Assembly: GCF_020229735.1 (NCBI RefSeq)
Contig: NZ_CP083455.1
Location: 206,001 to 270,000 of the forward strand
Direction: 5' to 3'
DNA: 64,000 nt
Source of the DNA: Deinococcus taeanensis
GTDB lineage: Bacteria; Deinococcota; Deinococci; Deinococcales; Deinococcaceae
In this document: positions 22,021-35,300 of the stretch, piece after piece
Position numbering within the stretch: the first letter of the stretch is position 1
How the letters are laid out: the number at the start of each line of letters is the position of its first letter
Notes under the pieces: generated by a model
What the model saw: the letters and a program-made list of their open reading frames with translations, nothing else
The model's database searches: none
What the model was told of the DNA's origin: nothing
Position numbers and translations under genes: made by a program

Positions 22021-23247
22021 TCAGGGCAGCGGGAAACGCCCGGCGAACGCGTGCACCTCGGCTTTCACGTCTTCACCCTTCAGGGCCCGGTCAATCAGGT
22101 CGGCGACGGTCTGCATGTCGCTCTCCACCATCCCGCGCGTGGTGACGGCTGGCGTGCCGATGCGGATGCCGCCGCCGTGCAGGATCTTCTCCGTGTCGTA
22201 CGGCAGGGTGCTCTTGGAGATCGTGATGTGACTGGCGTCCAGGCGTTTCGTGGCCTTCGTGCCGTTCAGACCCTGCGGCCGGAGGTCCAGCACCAGCAGG
22301 TGGTTGTCCGTGCCGCCCGACACCACGCGGTACCCGCGCTCCTGGAAGGCCTGGGCCAGCGCCTGCGCGTTCCGGATGATCTGCGCGGCGTACGTCCTGA
22401 ATTCCGGCTGCAGCGCCTCCCCGAACGCCACGGCCTTCGCGGCGATCACGTGCTCCAGCGGGCCGCCCTGGTACCCGGGGAACACCGCGCGGTCAATCTT
22501 CGCGCCGAGTTCAGGGTCATTGCTCAGGATGATCCCGCCGCGCGGCCCGCGCAGGGTCTTGTGGGTGGTGCTGGCCACCACGTGCGCGTGTGGCAGTGCG
22601 TTCGGGTGCACGCCCGCCGCGATCAGGCCCGCGATGTGGGCGATGTCCGCAAACAGGATCGCGCCGACCTCATCGGCAATCTCGCGGAACGCCGCGAAAT
22701 CAATGGTGCGCGAGTACGCGCTGGCCCCCGCAATGATCATCTTCGGCTGGTGCTCATGCGCCAGACGGCGCACTTCGGCCATGTCGATCAGTTCGGTCTC
22801 GGGGTTCACCTGGTACCCCACGATCTTGTAGCGCAGCCCGGAGAAGTTCACGGGGTTCCCGTGCGTCAGGTGGCCGCCGTGCGACAGGTCCATGCCCAGC
22901 ACCGTGTCGCCGGGTTCGATCAGGGCGTTGTACACCGCGAGGTTCGCGCTGCTGCCGCTGTGGGGCTGCACGTTCGCCCACGCCGCACCGAACAGTTCTT
23001 TCAGCCGGTCGATGGCAAGCTGCTCGATGCGGTCGACGACCTCACAGCCGCCGTACCAGCGCTTGCCGGGGTACCCCTCGGCGTACTTGTTCGTCACGAT
23101 GCTGCCCTGAGCCTCGCGGACCGCCGCCGAGGTGAAGTTCTCGGAAGCGATCAGTTCCAGCCCCAGCCGCTGACGTTCAGCCTCCTGGGTGATCAGGTCG
23201 AAGAGGGCCGTGTCACGGGCCACTGAGGTCTCGGCGGTGGTCGTCAT
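22021..23247 (-). CDS. glyA: Serine hydroxymethyltransferase
   Basis: A 408-residue PLP enzyme, standard for bacterial GlyA. The conserved blocks are [49 protein letters not shown] and the PLP-lysine motif [16 protein letters not shown]. It interconverts serine and glycine while charging tetrahydrofolate with a one-carbon unit, in the cytoplasm. ATG 23247 is chosen because homologous sequence starts directly after it and a TACCGT box lies 6 nt upstream. The GGDEF-EAL gene ends 53 bp upstream on the same strand. Confidence 0.97.
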   Translation of the reverse strand: MTTTAETSVARDTALFDLITQEAERQRLGLELIASENFTSAAVREAQGSIVTNKYAEGYPGKRWYGGCEVVDRIEQLAIDRLKELFGAAWANVQPHSGSSANLAVYNALIEPGDTVLGMDLSHGGHLTHGNPVNFSGLRYKIVGYQVNPETELIDMAEVRRLAHEHQPKMIIAGASAYSRTIDFAAFREIADEVGAILFADIAHIAGLIAAGVHPNALPHAHVVASTTHKTLRGPRGGIILSNDPELGAKIDRAVFPGYQGGPLEHVIAAKAVAFGEALQPEFRTYAAQIIRNAQALAQAFQERGYRVVSGGTDNHLLVLDLRPQGLNGTKATKRLDASHITISKSTLPYDTEKILHGGGIRIGTPAVTTRGMVESDMQTVADLIDRALKGEDVKAEVHAFAGRFPLP

Positions 23248-23253
23248 GCTCCC

Positions 23254-23259
23254 ACGGTA
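23254..23259 (-). promoter_or_regulatory. -10 box for glyA (leaderless)
   Basis: TACCGT on the minus strand ends 6 nt before the glyA ATG, in the 53-bp gap after the upstream gene. Confidence 0.45.
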
Positions 23260-23300
23260 ACACCCCCCCACCTGCCCCCGGCCCCCCGTGTCTTTGCAGG

Positions 23301-25559
23301 TCAGACGTGCGTAGTCTCCAGGGCGTCCGGCGGCACCGGCGGTCCGGTCCAGTAGCCCTGCAGGGCGTTCACGCCGGCCTGCCACGCCCCGGCGGCCTGC
23401 GAGGGCGTCTCCACGCCCTCAGCCACCACCCGCAGCTGCAGCGCCTGACCCAGCGCCACGATCGCCTGCACGATCTTGAACGCCGCCTGCGCTTCCTGCG
23501 CCTGGGGCGCGTCCAGGGGCCGCACGAACGCCTGGTCGATCTTCAGGGTCGTGATGGGCAGGTGCAGCAGCGACGACAGCGACGACTGCCCCACCCCGAA
23601 GTCATCCAGGGCCACACCCACGCCCAGGTTCAGCAGCGCACGCAGCGTGCCCCGGACCCGGTCCCCGTACTCGATCAGGACCCGCTCGGTGATTTCCAGC
23701 TCCAGCGCGCCCGGCCGCAGCGCGCACCGCCCGGTCAGGGTCCGCAGGCGCGGCAGGAAATCCGGGCGCAACAGCAGCGGCGGCGTGATGTTCACCGCCA
23801 CCTGCCGTTCCGGGTAGGGGCGCGCCCAGCGGGCCAGCTGCTCGCACGCCTGACCGATCACCCACAGGTCCAGTTCCGGCATCAGTCCGGCGCTCTCGGC
23901 CACCGGCACGAACTCCGCCGGGGAGACCACACCCAGTTCATCGTCCGTCCAGCGCAGCAGCGCTTCGAAGTGCCGCACCCGTCCGTCACGTTCCTGCTGC
24001 GGCTGGTAATGCAGGGTGAGCGCGCCGCACTCCAGCGCGCGGCGCAGGCGCGTCTCGACCAGCATGCGCCGCGCGGCGCATGCTGTATCCCGCGCCGGGT
24101 CAAACAGCTGCGCGGCGTTGCGCCCGGCGCGTTTCACCTCGGCCAGCGCCAGGTCTGCGTGGCGCAGCACCTGTGCCGAGGTCATGCCGGGCGACCCGAG
24201 GGCCAGGCCGAGCGACACCGTGAGCCGCAGCGGCTGGGCGTCCAGCGCCACCGGCTCGTGCAGGTACGAGCGCAGCGTCTCCCCCAGGCGCTGCAGCGCC
24301 GACCCGGTCGTGTCGGGCAGCAGCACCACGAACTCGTCGGCACCCAGGCGGCTGCAGCTTGCGCCGCCCGGCAGGGAGCGCGTCACCACCTGCACGCGCC
24401 GCGCCATCTCGCGCAGGAAGTCATCTCCGGCGCGGTGGCCCAACGCGTCGTTCACCCGCCGGAAGTAATCGACATCCAGCACCACCAGCCCCACCTGGCC
24501 CCCGGCCGCCAGCGCGCTCGTCAGCGCGCAGTCCAGCTGCACGCGGTTGCCCAGCCCTGTCAGGGGGTCGTGCGCCGCCTGATGCTGCAGCTGGTCCTGG
24601 CTGCCCTGCAGGGCCCGCAGGGCCAGCGTCTGGCGCGCCGCGACCAGCAGCGCCACCAGGAACGTCACACTCAGCACCCCGCGGCCCTGCACCGACTGAG
24701 GCAGCGCCGCCAGCAGCAGGAACACTGCGGCCAGCGCCACGTACGGCGTGAGATGACGCGCGCCCCGGAGCTCGCCTGTGGTGGCTCGAACGCGCCGGGG
24801 TTCCTGCGCCCTCTGCGCTGCCAGGGGCAGCAGCAGCGCCGCCACGGGCCACAGGGCGTCCGGCCAGTCGGCCCCGGTGTACGTGCCTTTCAGGGTCAGC
24901 ACAGTGAAGCCCACGTCCGCCACCACGAAGCCCAGCATGCCGCCGGTCAGCAGCCACCAGCCGCCCAGCGCTCCGGACAGGCCCCGCCACGCCTGCGCGA
25001 CCAGCAGCGCCAGCAGCAGCAGGTCCGACAGGGGATAAAGCATGGTCATCACGTTGTCCAGCAGGCCCGTGTCTGCGCGCGTGGCCTGCTCGAACAGCAC
25101 GTAGAACCACATGTACGCGCCCAGTGCCGCCACCACCGCGGCCACGTCCAGGCGCGACGCGGCGTCGGGCAGCGCCGGCCAGCGCCGCTCAAACAGCCGG
25201 AACGCCCACAGGAAACACACCGGGTACGCCAGGAAGAACGGGTCGGCCAGCGTGAGCTGCACGTCGGTCATGTTCAGCGCCGCGTACACCAGCTGCCCCA
25301 CGCCCCACAGGGCCGTGCCGGCCGCCATCAGCCGCCACGCGCCCGGCAGCGGCGCCCGCCCCGAGAGGGCCCAGGTGAGCGCGCCGCTCCCCACGAACAC
25401 CAGGACGTACGCGTGCTGCGCCAGCGTCACCAGCGCGCTCGGCGTGATCAGGTGGAGCAGGTTCAGCAGATGAAGCCCGTACAGCGCCACCAGCCCCAGG
25501 TAGAGTCCGCTGGCCCACCGGTGAGACAGAGGCGCGGCAGTGAACACCATGAATCTCAT
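23301..25559 (-). CDS. Membrane-anchored GGDEF-EAL protein, likely c-di-GMP phosphodiesterase
   Basis: A 752-residue protein. Residues 1-310 hold about nine to ten hydrophobic helices, a MASE-like sensory membrane domain, with [14 protein letters not shown] beginning the cytoplasmic part. The GGDEF domain has GADEF in place of GG(D/E)EF ([11 protein letters not shown]), so cyclase activity is doubtful. The EAL domain (about 495-745) keeps its catalytic set: [47 protein letters not shown] and [10 protein letters not shown]. The likely activity is c-di-GMP hydrolysis, with the degenerate GGDEF possibly a GTP sensor. The start at 25559 has a GGAAGG site. Confidence 0.9.
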   Translation of the reverse strand: MRFMVFTAAPLSHRWASGLYLGLVALYGLHLLNLLHLITPSALVTLAQHAYVLVFVGSGALTWALSGRAPLPGAWRLMAAGTALWGVGQLVYAALNMTDVQLTLADPFFLAYPVCFLWAFRLFERRWPALPDAASRLDVAAVVAALGAYMWFYVLFEQATRADTGLLDNVMTMLYPLSDLLLLALLVAQAWRGLSGALGGWWLLTGGMLGFVVADVGFTVLTLKGTYTGADWPDALWPVAALLLPLAAQRAQEPRRVRATTGELRGARHLTPYVALAAVFLLLAALPQSVQGRGVLSVTFLVALLVAARQTLALRALQGSQDQLQHQAAHDPLTGLGNRVQLDCALTSALAAGGQVGLVVLDVDYFRRVNDALGHRAGDDFLREMARRVQVVTRSLPGGASCSRLGADEFVVLLPDTTGSALQRLGETLRSYLHEPVALDAQPLRLTVSLGLALGSPGMTSAQVLRHADLALAEVKRAGRNAAQLFDPARDTACAARRMLVETRLRRALECGALTLHYQPQQERDGRVRHFEALLRWTDDELGVVSPAEFVPVAESAGLMPELDLWVIGQACEQLARWARPYPERQVAVNITPPLLLRPDFLPRLRTLTGRCALRPGALELEITERVLIEYGDRVRGTLRALLNLGVGVALDDFGVGQSSLSSLLHLPITTLKIDQAFVRPLDAPQAQEAQAAFKIVQAIVALGQALQLRVVAEGVETPSQAAGAWQAGVNALQGYWTGPPVPPDALETTHV

Positions 25560-25629
25560 GATGGATGCACCTTCCTGCCGGAACTCTTACCTGCCCGGCT
25601 GTGAAGCGCCGCCCGTTCGGGGGGGTGGG

Positions 25630-27087
25630 TCAGCCTCCAAGGCACCGCCGGACCTCCCGCAGTTCCTCATCGCCGGCCAGAACCATCACGCTGTCGCCCG
25701 CCTGCAACTGCGTGGCGCCCTTGGGGATCAGCAGTTTTCCTGCGCGGTTCACCAGCAGTACCAGCGCCTCGGGCGGCAGCCGCAGATCCACGATGCGCCG
25801 GCCGTCTGCGGCGCTGCCTGCCCCCACCTCCACCTCCACCATCGCGTTGCGGTCGTGCCCGGTGGGCGTGTACGTGAGCGGCGAGACCGTGACGGTCGGC
25901 AGCGCCTCGCGCACGTGCAGGAAGCGCGCCACCAGCGTCAGGGTGGTGCCCTGCAGCAGCACGCTGGTCAGCACGATAAAGAACACGATGTTGAACAGCG
26001 TCTGCGCCTGCGGCACGTTCGCCAGCAGCGGAAAGGTGGCCAGCACGATCGGCACCGCGCCCCGCAGGCCCACCCACGCCACCATGCTCTTCTCGTTCAG
26101 CGGCATGCGGGCGCGGGCCAGCGCCAGGTACACACTCAGCGGCCGCGCCAGGAACACCAGCACCAGCGCGCACGCCAGGGCCAGGCCCGCCGTGGGCAGC
26201 AGGTCGTGCGGGTTCACGACCAGCCCCAGCGTCAGGAACATCGCCACCTGCATCAACCACGACAGCCCGTCATGAAACCCGATCAGGGACCGCTTGTGGA
26301 TGAACTCCGCGTTGCCCAGAATCACGCCGGCAATGTAGATCGCCAGGAACCCGCTGCCGCCCGCGACGGCCGTGCCCGCGAAGATCGTGAGCGCCAGCGC
26401 CAGGGACAGCACCGAGTACAGCCCCTCGAACTGCAGCTGCAGGCGGTTCAGGATCCACAGCGCCGCGCGGCCCAGCAGCACGCCCAGCAGGCCGCCGATC
26501 AGCATCTGCTTCAAGAACAGTGGAACGATTCCCAGCACGCCCAGGTCCGGGTGCGCCATCAGGTCCAGCAGTCCCACGGTCAGGAAGACCGCCATCGGGT
26601 CGTTTCCGCCGGACTCGAACTCCAGCAGCGGCGCCACGTCCCCTTTCAGGCCCAGTTGCCGTTCACGCAGCACGCTGAACACCGCGCTCGCGTCGGTGCT
26701 GCTCACGATGGCGCCCAGCAGCCACGCTGTCAGCCACGGGAACCCGAACGCGTAGTGCGTGAAGGCCGCCATCACCCCCGCCGTGCCGAGCACCCCCAGC
26801 GTTGCGAGACTCAGCCCGCGGCGCACCACCGGGCGCGTGAGCGCCCAGTTCGTGTCCAGACCGCCCTGAAACAGGATGAAGCACAGCGCCACCGTTCCGA
26901 TCGCCTGCGCCAGCCGGTAGTCACTGAACTGGATGCCCAGTCCGTCACTGCCGGCCAGCATGCCCACCCCCAGGAACAGCAGCAGGCCCGGAATGCCCAG
27001 CCGGCCGCCCAGGCGGCTCATGACCAGACTCACCAGCAGCAGCACCCCGGCCGCCAGCAGAACCAGCTCGGTGTGTGCCTCACCCAT
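25630..27087 (-). CDS. CPA1-family K+/H+ antiporter with C-terminal TrkA-C domain (CvrA/NhaP2-like)
   Basis: A 485-residue protein. Residues 1-395 hold about twelve membrane helices of the monovalent cation:proton antiporter fold, with SSTDASAVFSVL and FESGGNDPMAVFLTVG containing the ion-binding Asp residues. Residues about 405-485 form a cytoplasmic TrkA-C (RCK-C) regulatory domain (VDLRLPPEALVLLVNRAGKL, LQAGDSVMVLAGDEEL). This architecture matches CvrA/NhaP2 potassium/proton antiporters that export K+ in exchange for H+. The start at 27087 is preceded by AGGGG. The genes on either side are unrelated. Confidence 0.92.
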   Translation of the reverse strand: MGEAHTELVLLAAGVLLLVSLVMSRLGGRLGIPGLLLFLGVGMLAGSDGLGIQFSDYRLAQAIGTVALCFILFQGGLDTNWALTRPVVRRGLSLATLGVLGTAGVMAAFTHYAFGFPWLTAWLLGAIVSSTDASAVFSVLRERQLGLKGDVAPLLEFESGGNDPMAVFLTVGLLDLMAHPDLGVLGIVPLFLKQMLIGGLLGVLLGRAALWILNRLQLQFEGLYSVLSLALALTIFAGTAVAGGSGFLAIYIAGVILGNAEFIHKRSLIGFHDGLSWLMQVAMFLTLGLVVNPHDLLPTAGLALACALVLVFLARPLSVYLALARARMPLNEKSMVAWVGLRGAVPIVLATFPLLANVPQAQTLFNIVFFIVLTSVLLQGTTLTLVARFLHVREALPTVTVSPLTYTPTGHDRNAMVEVEVGAGSAADGRRIVDLRLPPEALVLLVNRAGKLLIPKGATQLQAGDSVMVLAGDEELREVRRCLGG

Positions 27088-27166
27088 CCTGACCCCTGAA
27101 CCTCATGCCGCTATCGTCGCACGCGTCGGCCGTTCCGGCCGTGCGGGCGCGGCTGCCGGCGGAGGT

Positions 27167-28501
27167 TTACAGGTCCTTGGCCAGCCAGCGCACCACGTTC
27201 TTGCCCAGCGTGGCGTTGCTGAGGTTCGGCCAGTTGTTGTAGGCGCCCGTGCTGCCGTCGGACAGGGTGTTGTCCTCGAAGGTGCTGCTGTCGCCCCACA
27301 TGACCACCCGGCCTGACCCGACGCTGTTCACCGCGAGGTACGTCTTCCCGCCCGTGCCCATCAGGGCCGTGCCGGCCAGCACGTCCACGCTGGTGCCCAC
27401 GTACACGCCCGCGCTGCTCACGCCGTTCAGGACCGGGTGCGTGGTGAGCGGCGTGGCGGTGTACACCGGGTCACTGAAACTGGAGTTGAACGACGCGCCC
27501 AGGCCGAACAGCACGTCGCTGTTCAGGCTCGCCTGATAGGCGCTGCTCACGCTGCCGGGCGTACTGCCGTCCCAACCGTCGAAAACTTCGGGGCTGTCCC
27601 AGCCGCTGTTGTTCCGGTCGCTCACGCGGTGATCCGCAATCATGAACAGCCCCCCGCCGTTCTGAACGAACGACTGAATGGCGGCGCGTTCCGCGTCACT
27701 GAACGGATTCTGCGGCTCGGGAATCACGAGCACCGACGCCCCGGCCAGCGCTGTGGACGTGACGCTCGTGCCGGTCACACTGCTGACCGTGTACCCCAGG
27801 CCGCGCAGCGCTGAGGCGTAATCGCTGTACGCCCCGTCGATGCGCCAGTCGGCGTTCCCGGCGTCCTCGGCTTTGGTCAGGTCGAACAGGACCTTCTTGC
27901 CAGTCGTGCCGCCACCCGTGGCGCCGCCATTGCCCGCGCCGGGCGTGCCGCCCTGCACCCGGAAATCCACGCTGTTCGCGTTCGTGTCCGAGCCGTCCGG
28001 CACGCGGGCCAGCGCACTTCCGGCGCCGGTTGTGGCCGCCGGCGTGCCTTCGCCCTTGCTGCTGCTGGGCGTGCCGTACGCCACGGCGTCAATGACTGTG
28101 CCGGACTTCAGCAGGCGCACGCTGCCCGAGCCGTTGTTCAGGTCCGCGCCGCTGTTCACCAGTGAGCGGTTCGGCACGGTGGAATCCTGCGCCACCACGA
28201 AGTACCCGCCGGCCGGAACGGTGCCGGACAGCGTGACCGTGCGGTACTGCGTGCCGGCCGTATCGAAGGCCGCCAGAGTGTACCCGCTCAGGTTCAGGCC
28301 CGCCGGACCGCGCAGTTCAATGAACGTCCCGGCGTCGGTGCTGGGACTGTCGTAGTACAGCTCATTGATGACCGGCTCACCGGCTGCGGCCAGCGGCGAC
28401 AGGTGCGGGTCCGCCGAGGCGGGCGTGCGACCACAGGAGGACAGCGTAAGGAAAACGGAGGCCAGCAGCACGGAGCCGCGCCGGAAGGTTGAATTGCACA
28501 T
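27167..28501 (-). CDS. Lamin-tail-domain lipoprotein with a GATase1-like domain
   Basis: A 444-residue exported protein. The N-terminus is a lipoprotein signal (RRGSVLLASVFLTLSSCGRT) with lipobox LSSC at Cys23. Residues about 40-160 are a lamin-tail (LTD) Ig-like domain: INELYYDSPSTDAGTFIELR, LNLSGYTLAAFD and GYFVVAQDS. A Gly/Thr linker follows. Residues about 195-440 resemble the class-I glutamine-amidotransferase-like fold (DUF4350-like): ASVLVIPEPQNPFSDAERAA, GGLFMIADHRVSD and VVMWGDSSTFEDN. No catalytic Cys is obvious, so it may bind rather than cleave. LTD domains in secreted bacterial proteins often accompany nucleases or surface attachment. It diverges from the pheS leader. Confidence 0.82.
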   Translation of the reverse strand: MCNSTFRRGSVLLASVFLTLSSCGRTPASADPHLSPLAAAGEPVINELYYDSPSTDAGTFIELRGPAGLNLSGYTLAAFDTAGTQYRTVTLSGTVPAGGYFVVAQDSTVPNRSLVNSGADLNNGSGSVRLLKSGTVIDAVAYGTPSSSKGEGTPAATTGAGSALARVPDGSDTNANSVDFRVQGGTPGAGNGGATGGGTTGKKVLFDLTKAEDAGNADWRIDGAYSDYASALRGLGYTVSSVTGTSVTSTALAGASVLVIPEPQNPFSDAERAAIQSFVQNGGGLFMIADHRVSDRNNSGWDSPEVFDGWDGSTPGSVSSAYQASLNSDVLFGLGASFNSSFSDPVYTATPLTTHPVLNGVSSAGVYVGTSVDVLAGTALMGTGGKTYLAVNSVGSGRVVMWGDSSTFEDNTLSDGSTGAYNNWPNLSNATLGKNVVRWLAKDL

Positions 28502-28577
28502 CGGACCTCTATTCTGCCGGCCCGTGTCAGGGGCGCGTCAACCGGAGCGGGACTCCACGGTCCGCTCACAAACCTGC

Positions 28578-28583
28578 TACCCT
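28578..28583 (+). promoter_or_regulatory. -10 box of the pheS leader transcript
   Basis: TACCCT ends 6 nt before the leader-peptide ATG at 28590. This predicts a transcript that starts at the leader ORF and must pass a terminator-like hairpin before pheS. Confidence 0.45.
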
Positions 28584-28589
28584 GGCCGC

Positions 28590-29866
<1,277 letters not shown>

Positions 29867-29870
<4 letters not shown>

Positions 29871-30274
29871 GCCCGCGTGCCCGCGCCGTGGGTCTGCTCC
29901 TGAACGACCGCCTGGAGGTGCTGCTCATGCTGCGCCGCAAGCAGGGCCGCGCGTACGCCACGCTGCCGGGCGGCGGCATCGAGGCCGGCGAGACGCCCGC
30001 CGAGGCCTGCGCCCGCGAACTGCTCGAGGAAGTGAACCTCGTCGTGAACGTCGGTGAGGAACTGCTGGTCCTGGACAACCTGGGCAACCTGGAGCATTAC
30101 TTTCACGTGACGCTCGTGTCCGGCGAGATGCGCCTGGGCGACGGCCCGGAAGGCACCATCCGCCAGAGCGCGGAGAACTACTACGAGCCGCGCTGGGTGC
30201 CGGTCGCCGAACTGGACGCTGTGAACCTGATGCCCGAGCAGGCGCGGACCCTGGTCCGGTCCCGCGCAGGGTAG
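29867..30274 (+). CDS. Nudix hydrolase
   Basis: A 135-residue single-domain Nudix protein. The Nudix box spans roughly residues 38-60 (GGGIEAGETPAEACARELLE then EVNL), fitting Gx5Ex7REUxEExGU except that the conserved Gly after EE is Asn. The N-terminus (ARAVGLLLNDRLEVLLMLRR) and the DNLGNLEHYFHVTLVSGE region suggest a nucleotide-sugar or ADP-ribose type substrate, not defined further. It lies between pheS and pheT on the same strand, coupled to the preceding small ORF, and 76 bp before pheT. Confidence 0.88.
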
Positions 30275-30350
30275 GCGCCCGCCGCGCCGCCCAGGCAGAC
30301 GGACCCACAGGTGAATCCTGCCCCCACCCCACCAACAAGAGGTACTGACA

Positions 30351-32807
<2,457 letters not shown>

Positions 32808-32827
32808 GGCGCCTGCACGCCACATGA

Positions 32828-32859
32828 GGAGGGACGAGGCCACGTGCGCCCGTCCCTCC
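32828..32859 (+). terminator. Stem-loop after pheT
   Basis: A 9-bp perfect stem (GGAGGGACG / CGTCCCTCC) with a 14-nt loop, 20 nt after the pheT stop. It has no strong T-run. The remaining 218 bp to the next gene show no credible gene. Confidence 0.45.
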
Positions 32860-33077
32860 CGCCTGTTGGGGCAAAGGACGCTCCGTTGCTTCCGCCCACT
32901 CCTTGCGGGCGGCCTGTGGCGAACGGTCAGCGCGATTTCTGGCCGGGCCGCCGGGTGACCCTGTGGGGCGCCAGCGTGGTGCTCACCTCACGCGCCGCGC
33001 GTCACGCGTCATCCGAGCGTTGCCCGTCCCGCGACCTGCCGACCGCCTGACTCCAGCGTCAGCGGGACAGGGCGGCC

Positions 33078-34058
33078 TCAGGGGGAGCCCCGGCCGCGCC
33101 ACCATCTCAGGTTGGCGCGGATCAGCGGGCCGCTGAGGTCCGGGTCGGCCGGCAGGTCGTCCGGGGCGAACCACCGGGCTTCCAGCACCTCGGTCTGCTG
33201 CGGCCTGAGGATTCCCGTCACGCCGCGGGCCCGGTACAGCACGCTGATGAAATCCACCACGTCACCATTCGGGTACGTGAAGCGGTACGCGGGTCCGTCA
33301 AACACTTCCAGCGGGTCCAGGTGCGCGGCGCTCAGCGCCGTCTCCTCGAACAGTTCCCGCGCGGCCGTCTGCGCGAACGTCTCGCCGGGCTCCAGGCTCC
33401 CGCCGGGCAGCGTCCACAGGCGCGTGTGCGCGTCCCGCAGCAGCAGCAGGTGCCCGCGATCATCCGTCACGAGAACGTTCGCGCCCGGCGCGAACCAGGG
33501 ATGATGACCGATGAACCGCCGCAACTCCCGCAGGTAATTCCCGGCGGGCGGTGGGGGCGGGGTGGGGGCCAGCGGCAGGGGGGGCAGCCCCGCGCGGGCC
33601 CGCAGGACGTTCATGCTGGCGCGGTTGGCGTTGTTGCTCAGGCGGGGCAGGTCATCCAGGGCGAACCACCGCAGGTCCAGCGTTTCCCCGCTGTCGTCCG
33701 GCTGTGCGTACTCCAGCGCCGAGGCCGGCAGGGTGCCGTACGCCCGCATGCCCACGATGTAGATCTCATGCCCATTCGGGTAGCGGTGAAACAGGGCCGG
33801 GCCGTCCTGCAGGCCCTCCGTGACGGGCAGCAGACGCAGGTCCGGGCAGCCCAGGCCGGTTTCCTCCATCAGTTCACGCCGCGCGCCGGTCAGGAAGTCC
33901 TCCCCGGGGTTCAGGGCGCCGCCCGGTTCACTCCACAGTCCGTCATCGCCGCGCCGCTGCAGCAGCACGCGCTCCTGCTCATCCTGCAGCAGGACGCCCA
34001 CCGCCGCGCCCATCAGGGGGCCGCTGCCCCACACCGCCCGTACGGCCATCAGGTCCAT
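33078..34058 (-). CDS. Tandem Nudix hydrolase (two fused Nudix domains)
   Basis: A 326-residue protein with two complete Nudix domains. Domain 1 (about 15-150) has box GGALNPGEDFLTGARRELME then ETGL. Domain 2 (about 185-320) has GGSLEPGETFAQTAARELFE then ETAL, where the usual Gly of ETG is Ala. Both keep the REL-EE metal ligands. A Pro-rich linker joins them. Each domain is followed by a similar strand (FHRYPNGHEIYIVGMR; YRFTYPNGDVVDFISVLYR), which points to an internal duplication. ATG 34058 is preferred over GTG 34067 because a TAGGGT box lies 7 nt before it. The gene diverges from the LpxB-related gene with only 29 bp between starts. Confidence 0.88.
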   Translation of the reverse strand: MDLMAVRAVWGSGPLMGAAVGVLLQDEQERVLLQRRGDDGLWSEPGGALNPGEDFLTGARRELMEETGLGCPDLRLLPVTEGLQDGPALFHRYPNGHEIYIVGMRAYGTLPASALEYAQPDDSGETLDLRWFALDDLPRLSNNANRASMNVLRARAGLPPLPLAPTPPPPPAGNYLRELRRFIGHHPWFAPGANVLVTDDRGHLLLLRDAHTRLWTLPGGSLEPGETFAQTAARELFEETALSAAHLDPLEVFDGPAYRFTYPNGDVVDFISVLYRARGVTGILRPQQTEVLEARWFAPDDLPADPDLSGPLIRANLRWWRGRGSP

Positions 34059-34065
34059 GCGGTTC

Positions 34066-34071
34066 ACCCTA
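34066..34071 (-). promoter_or_regulatory. -10 box for the tandem-Nudix gene
   Basis: TAGGGT on the minus strand ends 7 nt before ATG 34058. It lies 3 bp from the opposing -10 box at 34075-34080. Confidence 0.5.
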
Positions 34072-34074
34072 CGC

Positions 34075-34080
34075 TACCCT
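34075..34080 (+). promoter_or_regulatory. -10 box for the LpxB-related gene
   Basis: TACCCT ends 7 nt before GTG 34088. Any -35 element for it must lie inside the first codons of the divergent Nudix gene. Confidence 0.5.
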
Positions 34081-34087
34081 GCGGGGC

Positions 34088-35296
34088 GTGACGCCTCCCT
34101 TCCCGCCAGCGACCCTGATCGTGTCCAACGGCCACGCCGAGGATCTGATCGGCGCGGCCCTGGCCCGCGAACTCCAGCGGGCCGGGCACGGCCCCGCCCT
34201 GGCGTTGCCGCTGGTGGCGCGCGGCCGTGCGTACGAGGGCGTGGCTGCCGTTCAGGGACCGCTGCTGGAACTGCCCTCCGGCGGGTTTCCGTTCGGCAGC
34301 GCCGGGAACCTCCGCGCGGACCTCCGCGCCGGCCTGCTCACGACCTCCCTGCGGCAGTGGCGGGCGGCCCGGCGCCTGGGTGCACACGTGACGCGCGTGG
34401 TGGTGGTGGGCGACACCTACGCCCTGTTCGTGGGTACGCTCGCCGCCCGCCGGGTGCCCGGTGCGCCCGGGCCGCGGCTGCCCCTCACGCACCTGCAGCC
34501 GCTTGTGTCCACCCACTACGCGCAGGGCATGACCCCGCTGGCCCACCTTCAGGAACTGAACGCCCTGGGCGCGAACCTGTTCATGCCGTGGGAGGTCGCG
34601 CTGGCCCGCCGGGCCCGGCGCGTCTACACCCGGGACGCCGCGTCCGCCACGCATCTCGCGCGGCGCGGCGTGAATGCAGCGTACCGGGGCAGTTTCGCCA
34701 TGGACGTCCTGCCCGCCCCGGAACGCGACCTGACCCCCCTGCTTGACGGCCGCCCGGTCCTGGCCCTCCTGCCGGGCCAGCGGGGCGACGCGGCGTTCTC
34801 CCTGCCGCTCATGCTGAGTGCCGCCGCTGACCTTGACGAGATGCAGGCCGTTGCCGCGTACCCGAACGCCTGGACCACCCTGCCGCCCCTGCCCGGCTGG
34901 CAGGCCACGCCCGCCGACGAGCACACCCTGTGGCTGCGGCGGGGCGCGGCGCGGGTGCTGGTGCTGCGCGGCGCATTCTCCGCCGTGCTGCACCGGGCGG
35001 TCCTGGCGCTCGGCACCGCCGGCACCGCCTCCGAACAGGCCGCTGGCCTGGGCGTCCCGGTCATCGGGTTTCCCACGCCCGGTCCGCAGTACGTGGCGGG
35101 CTTCGCGCGGCGCCAGGCGCGGCTGCTGGGCCGCGCACTGACCCTCACGCCCGCCGACCCGGCTGCCACCGCTGCCGCCGCGCGCGCCCTGCTGACCGAC
35201 CCCGGCCGGTTGGCCCAGGCCCAGCAGGACGGCCGGCGCCGCATCGGGTCCCCTGGCGCCCTCCAGGCCATCGCGGAAGAACTCGGCCAGCCCTGA
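34088..35296 (+). CDS. Lipid-A-disaccharide synthase-related protein
   Basis: A 402-residue GT-B-fold protein resembling LpxB-related proteins of bacteria and plants that lack lipid A. The N-terminal Rossmann half has IVSNGHAEDLIGAALARELQ. The middle has VVVVGDTYALFVGTLAARRV and RRVYTRDAASATHLARRGVN. The C-terminal donor half has AVLALGTAGTASEQAAGLGV and PVIGFPTPGPQYVAGFARRQ, the equivalent of the sugar-nucleotide loop. Deinococcus does not make canonical lipid A, so the acceptor is unknown; a glycolipid precursor is a reasonable guess. GTG 34088 follows a TACCCT box by 7 nt. The gene converges with the creatininase-family gene, stops 4 nt apart. Confidence 0.87.
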   Translation: MTPPFPPATLIVSNGHAEDLIGAALARELQRAGHGPALALPLVARGRAYEGVAAVQGPLLELPSGGFPFGSAGNLRADLRAGLLTTSLRQWRAARRLGAHVTRVVVVGDTYALFVGTLAARRVPGAPGPRLPLTHLQPLVSTHYAQGMTPLAHLQELNALGANLFMPWEVALARRARRVYTRDAASATHLARRGVNAAYRGSFAMDVLPAPERDLTPLLDGRPVLALLPGQRGDAAFSLPLMLSAAADLDEMQAVAAYPNAWTTLPPLPGWQATPADEHTLWLRRGAARVLVLRGAFSAVLHRAVLALGTAGTASEQAAGLGVPVIGFPTPGPQYVAGFARRQARLLGRALTLTPADPAATAAAARALLTDPGRLAQAQQDGRRRIGSPGALQAIAEELGQP

Positions 35297-35300
35297 CGGG

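Noticed and set aside
32844..33050. 68-codon plus-strand ORF after pheT
   Set aside because: No start signal; overlaps the pheT hairpin; Arg/Ser/Pro-rich composition typical of noise.
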